Below the pieces are notes generated by a model that made no database searches, had not been told where the DNA came from, and was given only the letters and a program-made list of their open reading frames with translations. A program made the translations under genes and the position numbers. From positions 1-14,677 of the forward strand of contig JAHFIF010000001.1 in assembly GCA_023246535.1 (NCBI GenBank): 14,677 nucleotides of DNA, in the 5' to 3' direction. Positions 12,914 through 14,677 of this stretch are shown in pieces (within the stretch, counting starts at the first letter, position 1; each line of letters begins with the position of its first letter). The DNA is from a bacterium. GTDB taxonomy: Bacteria; Patescibacteriota; Patescibacteriia; CAIQCM01.

Positions 12914-14677
12914 TCCCATCGTCTGGCCCAACCGCGAGAACCGCTGGGAGGCCGAGGCGGCCTTTAACGGCTGCGCCGTGCACAGTGGCAAAAAGATCGA
13001 TCTGTTTTATCGCGCCGAGTCGTCGCCGGAGAAAGTGAACGATGTGGAAATGCGCATCTCGTCGATCGGGCATGCCGTTTCCGCCGACGGGTCGCGTTTT
13101 ACCGATCGCGAACAGCTGATCGTGCCGCAGCACGACTGGGAGCGTTTTGGCTGCGAGGACCCGCGCGCCACTTTTTTCGAGGGGCGTTATTACATCTTTT
13201 ACACGGCGCTTTCCAAATTCCCGTTCGTCCCCGAGGGGATCAAGGTCGCGCTCGCCGTCGGCAAAGACCTGCGGTGCTTGGAAAAGTACGAGGTCACGAC
13301 CTTTAATGCCAAAGCCATGGCGCTTTTCCCGCACCGGATCAAGGGCAAGATGGCGGCGCTTTTGACCGCCAACACCGACCGCCCGCCGTCGCGCATCGGT
13401 CTCGCTCTTTTTGACGAGGAAAAGGACATTTGGACGCCGGCCTACTGGGACGAGTGGTATTCGGAGCTCGACGCGCACATCGTCCCGCTCCAGCGCAACG
13501 AGAACGACCATATTGAATTGGGCGCGCCGCCCATTAAGACCGATCGCGGCTGGCTCATCATCTATTCCTACATCCGCAATTATTTCCACGGGACGCGCAT
13601 TTTCGGGATCGAAGCCGCGCTTTTGGATCTTGATGATCCGCGCAAGATCATTTCGCGCACCGATCGGCCGTTCATGGTGCCGAGCGAGGAATACGAATTG
13701 TACGGCCGCGTCCCGAACATTGTTTTCCCGACTGGCGCGTTCGTCGAGAAAGGCATTTTGAACATTTATTACGGCGCCGCCGATACGACCTGCTGCTTGG
13801 CCACCTGCAAGCTCGCCGACCTCATGGACGAACTCGACGCGACGGCGACCAAGCTGAACCGCGTCAAAGAAAACCCCGTCATCGAACCGGACCGCAGCCA
13901 CGGCTGGGAGGCGAAAGGCGCGTTTAATCCGGGCGCCATCTACGCCGGCGGCAAGACGCATATTTTTTACCGCGCCCTTTCCGACGACGACACTTCGACG
14001 ATCGGCTATGCCTCAAGCGTCGACGGCAAGCATATCGACGAACGGCTGCCGGAACCGGTTTATGCCGCGCGCGAAGATTTTGAAAAGAAAAAGCATGAGG
14101 GCGTCGGTTCGGGCTGCGAAGACGCGCGGCTCACGATTATCGATGACCGCGTTTACATGTGCTATACCGCTTATAACGGCGTCGATGTGCCGCGGATCGC
14201 GCTGACTTCGATCGCTCTTAATGACCTGGTCGCGCATAAGTGGGATTGGGCCAAGCCGGTCCTTATTTCGCCGCCCGGGATCGACGACAAGGATGCGGGA
14301 ATTTTTCCCCGGAAGATCAACGGCAAATACGCCATTCTCCACCGCATCGGGCATAGCATTTGGCTCGATACGGTCGACGACCTGAAGGAATTCCAGGGTG
14401 AAAAGTGGGTCGAAGGACGCGTGCTCATGGAGCCGCGCGAAAGCATGTGGGACAGCCGCAAAATCGGCATCGGCCCGCCGCCCATTGAAACGCCGGACGG
14501 CTGGCTGGTCCTTTACCACGGAATTTCCAAGCGCGACGACAGCCACTACCATGTTCGCGCCGCGCTTCTGGACCTGAACGACCCGAGCAAAGTGTTGGCG
14601 CGCACCGAGTATCCCATCTTTGAGCCGGAAACGCCGTACGAGCGGAATGGGATCGTGCCGAACGTCGTCTTCCCTTG
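12879..14677 (+). CDS. Tandem GH130 double-domain protein (3' end outside window)
   Basis: The frame stays open from TAA 12852-12854 to the end of the window, giving at least 599 residues from ATG 12879 (alternatives 12885 and 12891). It overlaps the preceding GH130 gene and lacks a clear Shine-Dalgarno, so coupled translation is likely. Two GH130 propellers follow each other. Domain 1 (about 11-325) has NPIVWPNRENRWEAEAAFNG, FYRAES, GCEDPRAT (EDPR 93-96), ALFPHRIKGKMAAL, GAPPIKT and the closing VPNIVFPTGAF and YYGAADT. Domain 2 (from 331) has NPVIEPDRSHGWEAKGAFNP, FYRALS, GYASSVDGKH, GCEDARLT (414-417), GIFPRKINGKYAILH, GIGPPPIET and GWLVLYHGI, and is cut by the window end at VPNVVFP. Domain 1 has Ser230 where the other two GH130 domains have the His of YH. 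Domain 2 has EDAR for EDPR. The two domains may differ in activity. Substrate, probably a beta-mannoside, is inferred from the family. Confidence 0.85.
   Translation, partial: MHMTMIKRSKNNPIVWPNRENRWEAEAAFNGCAVHSGKKIDLFYRAESSPEKVNDVEMRISSIGHAVSADGSRFTDREQLIVPQHDWERFGCEDPRATFFEGRYYIFYTALSKFPFVPEGIKVALAVGKDLRCLEKYEVTTFNAKAMALFPHRIKGKMAALLTANTDRPPSRIGLALFDEEKDIWTPAYWDEWYSELDAHIVPLQRNENDHIELGAPPIKTDRGWLIIYSYIRNYFHGTRIFGIEAALLDLDDPRKIISRTDRPFMVPSEEYELYGRVPNIVFPTGAFVEKGILNIYYGAADTTCCLATCKLADLMDELDATATKLNRVKENPVIEPDRSHGWEAKGAFNPGAIYAGGKTHIFYRALSDDDTSTIGYASSVDGKHIDERLPEPVYAAREDFEKKKHEGVGSGCEDARLTIIDDRVYMCYTAYNGVDVPRIALTSIALNDLVAHKWDWAKPVLISPPGIDDKDAGIFPRKINGKYAILHRIGHSIWLDTVDDLKEFQGEKWVEGRVLMEPRESMWDSRKIGIGPPPIETPDGWLVLYHGISKRDDSHYHVRAALLDLNDPSKVLARTEYPIFEPETPYERNGIVPNVVFP

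Noticed and set aside
12903..13961. A 352-codon open frame on the minus strand
   Set aside because: It is antisense to the GH130 fusion gene, whose plus-strand reading gives clear family motifs throughout; the minus frame gives none.
1..14677. tRNA, rRNA, CRISPR arrays, insertion sequences
   Set aside because: No clover-leaf-like or rRNA-like stretches, no regularly spaced repeats and no transposase-like protein were recognised on either strand by reading.

Overview
The window is a dense stretch of bacterial chromosome (roughly 55% GC by eye). Most genes are short and stand alone or in pairs, each with its own promoter and intrinsic terminator. The mix of many unfamiliar proteins, a DUF362 protein, stand-alone leuA, secreted SH3-domain protein and clustered GH130 proteins recalls Patescibacteria/CPR genomes. 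That placement is an impression from gene flavour only: no rRNA, tRNA or marker gene is present. All genes use standard stop codons.

Layout. 2-502: 3' part of an unknown gene, then a terminator. 690-1442: Nudix-like protein with a degraded catalytic box. 1585-2085: HAD-like protein, sharing a bidirectional terminator with the convergent 2130-3215 gene, a secreted phosphodiester-glycosidase-like protein with a C-terminal SH3 domain. 3339-4130: one reading frame interrupted by an in-frame TAA. 4138-5313: acidic protein ending in a cupin-like domain. 5391-6182: DUF362 protein with a long inverted repeat over its promoter region. 6341-6733: small unknown protein. 6804-8656: leuA (type 2 2-isopropylmalate synthase) behind a complete leucine attenuator, with a leucine-rich leader peptide, competing hairpins and a terminator. 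8782-9117: small unknown protein. 9118-9332: convergent gap holding four hairpins, two of them long near-perfect or perfect palindromes. 9333-10449 (minus): three small membrane-anchored proteins that look like diverged tandem paralogues with a shared two-cysteine motif. 10450-10617: divergent regulatory region rich in inverted repeats. 10618-11439: possible winged-helix regulator. 11603-12913 and 12879 to the window end: a GH130 protein followed by an overlapping, unfinished gene that fuses at least two GH130 domains.

How the parts work together. leuA appears to be controlled by translation of its leader peptide. The putative regulator at 10618 is divergent from the three-gene membrane operon and shares an operator-rich region with it, so it probably controls that operon, itself or both. 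The three GH130 domains in tandem suggest beta-mannoside (possibly surface glycan) processing. Several genes appear to start at or within two bases of the predicted transcription start, implying leaderless mRNAs alongside ordinary Shine-Dalgarno genes. The strongest leads are the leucine attenuator, the three-paralogue membrane operon with its divergent regulator, the tandem GH130 genes and the TAA-split gene.
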